In this document: positions 62,448 through 64,000 of the stretch, one piece after another | How the letters are laid out: every line of letters begins with the position of its first letter | Numbering within the stretch: position 1 is the stretch's first letter | Source: Leptolyngbya sp. PCC 7375 | GTDB lineage: Bacteria > Cyanobacteriota > Cyanobacteriia > Phormidesmidales > Phormidesmidaceae | NCBI RefSeq assembly: GCF_000316115.1 | Contig: NZ_JH993793.1 | Span: 147,517 to 211,516, forward strand | Length of the DNA stretch: 64,000 nucleotides | Reading direction: 5' to 3' | The notes under the pieces: generated by a model | Told to the model about the DNA's origin: nothing | The model's input: only the letters and a program-made list of their open reading frames with translations | The model's database searches: none | Position numbers and translations under genes: made by a program

Positions 62448-62937
62448 TAAAGGCTGTTGAATACCCTGAACACAGATCTTGCACTGAGGTCGGTTGTGAT
62501 GCTCAAAATCACATTGGGTTCAAAACCCAACGCTAATGGAGTGCTGTTTGCTAAAGCGACAACCTGGTTATGGGGCTCTAAAGGTTGAGTGTTGACCAGC
62601 CACCTAATCGCTTGAGCGGTTTTGATCCAATTAGCCTTGCGCCTTTGAGGCCAAGGTGGGTTAACGCTTCCCTGCCAAGTGCAAGATCTGAGCTGAAGCC
62701 TGTAGTCGTTTCGCGCCACCAGGATACGGATGGGAAAATAGATCCATAACACCATAGGTGAGGGGAGTTTGCTAGCAGATATTATCCCCCAACAGTATAC
62801 ATAGCAATCTCTTTAGCTATCCTACTGCACGAAACCAGTACCGGAAGTACTATAGAGGTTGGCTTAGACGACAATTACTCGTCAAAATAATTGTCGTCTA
62901 AGATGATGGAGATAGGTTTTAAAGGGGAGCTTATTTG
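62448..62937. other. Gene-free stretch holding MITE family B copy 2
   Basis: Besides the MITE there is a short inverted pair TTAGACGACAATTA and TAATTGTCGTCTAA (about 62863-62900), a perfect 14-bp stem with a 10-nt loop just before the next gene, possibly an operator or the terminator of the preceding transcript. Confidence 0.5.
62474..62689. mobile_element. MITE family B, copy 2 (~216 bp)
   Basis: AGATCTTGCACT at 62474 and AGTGCAAGATCT ending 62689 are a perfect 12-bp inverted repeat. About 75-80 % identical by eye to copy 1, with internal GTTCAAAACCCAACGCTAAT and GCTTGAGCGGTTTTGATCC conserved. Confidence 0.88.
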
Positions 62938-64000
62938 ATGAACCCTTACACAGGTATGACTTTCCTGGCATTGATGATCGCCATAATGGGGCCGATGATA
63001 TCTGGATGCACTAAGTTTATGGGCCAGTCTCAATTAGATGTTGATATGCATCCTTTGACAAGCGAGAAAACCACTGAAGCTCGCCAAATACTTGTTAATG
63101 ACGAAGAGGTTACAACTATTGTTACTCAGACAGATGAATTTGCAGGATATGTTCCAGTTATGCCGATTGTAGAGGCGTTGGGAGGAACATATATTTGGGA
63201 TAAAGCGACTCAAACTGTTATTGTTGAGCAACAAGATGAGATGGGCATCACATTTAGAGTTGGGGATCTAAATGTGATACAAAATGGATATCCACTTCGT
63301 ATTCGTGAATCCCCTCAAATGATTGATGATGAAGTTTGGGTGCCTGGATACAACTGGCTACCAGGGAGTGCCATATCTAGGACGTTTGATGTTGATTATG
63401 CCAACTGGGATCAGTCTGAGAAAGTATATCGAATCTATCGCTTCCCTGAACCTGACCAGGTTCAGACCGATTTAGAAGATGCGGCTGTCGCAGCAGTGAA
63501 ACAGTATCTTCAGGCACAGCAAATTGAACTGACAAGATCTCCATCGGAATTGCCTCAATCACCACAGGATATTCTCATTGAGAGTGTACAGCAGCTTTCA
63601 GAGTCGGGTACAGTTAACAATGGCTTGGTAAAGGTAGTTGTTAGCTTTTCAACAACCTATCAGCCTATACCTGAAGAGGCTTGGTTATTTAGCCAAGCAG
63701 GAAAGACACAATATGAGCATAGCTATTTCGTCCGGTTTAGAGAATGTGAGCCTCATCTTGAACTGATTGCAGAGCAATCAGATCGAACTGGACTCGGTTC
63801 GCCCATTCCACTTTTAGATGAATCTGATTTTTCTCGAATTGCCGATGATTGGGAAGCAGAGAATTTTTATTCTCTGCCCGAGCTATTGGAGATACTTGAC
63901 CATATTGTTACAGAAGTAGACCGTCCAAGTTTTTCGGAACTATTAACTAGAGTCACTACACAGAACTCATTTCATCTATCAGAATTGGATGACGAAGTAA
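62938..64000 (+). CDS. Lipoprotein with copper-amine-oxidase N-like domain (runs off the window)
   Basis: The frame is open from ATG 62938 to the window end (354 codons, no stop). The N-terminus has a hydrophobic signal and lipobox ISGC (Cys24). About residues 45-140 (ILVNDEEVTTIV...VPVMPIVEALGGTYIWDKATQTVIVEQQDEMGITFRVGDLNVIQNGYPLRI...DDEVWVPGYNW) match the copper amine oxidase N-terminal (stalk-like) domain found in many exported proteins. The rest is not recognised. GGGGAGC lies upstream as ribosome site. Confidence 0.8.
   Translation, partial: MNPYTGMTFLALMIAIMGPMISGCTKFMGQSQLDVDMHPLTSEKTTEARQILVNDEEVTTIVTQTDEFAGYVPVMPIVEALGGTYIWDKATQTVIVEQQDEMGITFRVGDLNVIQNGYPLRIRESPQMIDDEVWVPGYNWLPGSAISRTFDVDYANWDQSEKVYRIYRFPEPDQVQTDLEDAAVAAVKQYLQAQQIELTRSPSELPQSPQDILIESVQQLSESGTVNNGLVKVVVSFSTTYQPIPEEAWLFSQAGKTQYEHSYFVRFRECEPHLELIAEQSDRTGLGSPIPLLDESDFSRIADDWEAENFYSLPELLEILDHIVTEVDRPSFSELLTRVTTQNSFHLSELDDEV

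Overview
The window looks like part of a large plasmid from a cyanobacterium. Frequent GCGATCGC (HIP1) octamers, a DevB/DevC/DevA-type exporter, a cyanobacterial protein-arginine deiminase, a parA/parB pair and an iteron field upstream of a Rep-like gene all point that way. The genus cannot be read with certainty; the heavy load of insertion sequences and the plasmid backbone would suit an Acaryochloris-like host (inference only).

Layout. 1-0.9 kb: tail of a transposase cut by the window edge. 0.9-5.7 kb: rsr (Ro60/TROVE protein), directly preceded by a 141-nt RNA gene that folds as a complete tRNA-Arg(UCU)-like cloverleaf carrying a ~66-nt extra hairpin domain (a Y-RNA candidate), and divergent from a NACHT NTPase of the bacterial immune type. 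5.7-12.1 kb: plasmid maintenance, with parA-parB between two copies of a perfect palindrome, a GGGTGTCAGAAA repeat array running into an unknown gene, a PIN-domain toxin-antitoxin-like pair, and a large protein with a C-terminal XRE helix-turn-helix. 12.2-30.1 kb: a nested graveyard of mobile elements (Tn5/IS4-like remnant, three copies of a serine-recombinase transposon, two IS21 remnants, an intact Tn3-family element, group II intron remnants, a DUF6399-type IS, an IS3 element, and a second Tn3 transposase broken by two IS and an internal inversion). 30.3-33.5 kb: replication origin with at least ten 28-bp iterons and a Rep/primase-like gene.

33.5-64 kb: cargo. A 1061-residue protein of unknown function is divergent from a protein-arginine deiminase with all four catalytic residues. 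Then follow a pentapeptide-repeat protein, a devB-devC-devC-devA exporter operon, small membrane proteins and a CPBP protease, an acyltransferase-like membrane protein, a lipoprotein, a double-flavodoxin protein divergent from a membrane-anchored CrtI-like oxidoreductase, an alpha/beta hydrolase, a nucleotidyltransferase gene split by an ISKra4 element with a perfect 9-bp target duplication, an M48 protease, an MscS channel, a GyrI-like protein between two MITE copies, and a lipoprotein running off the right end.

No rRNA, CRISPR array or ordinary chromosomal housekeeping cluster was seen. Two MITE families (171 bp with 8-bp target duplications; ~216 bp) are defined here from paired copies. 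All family assignments rest on motif recognition by eye; no database search was run.
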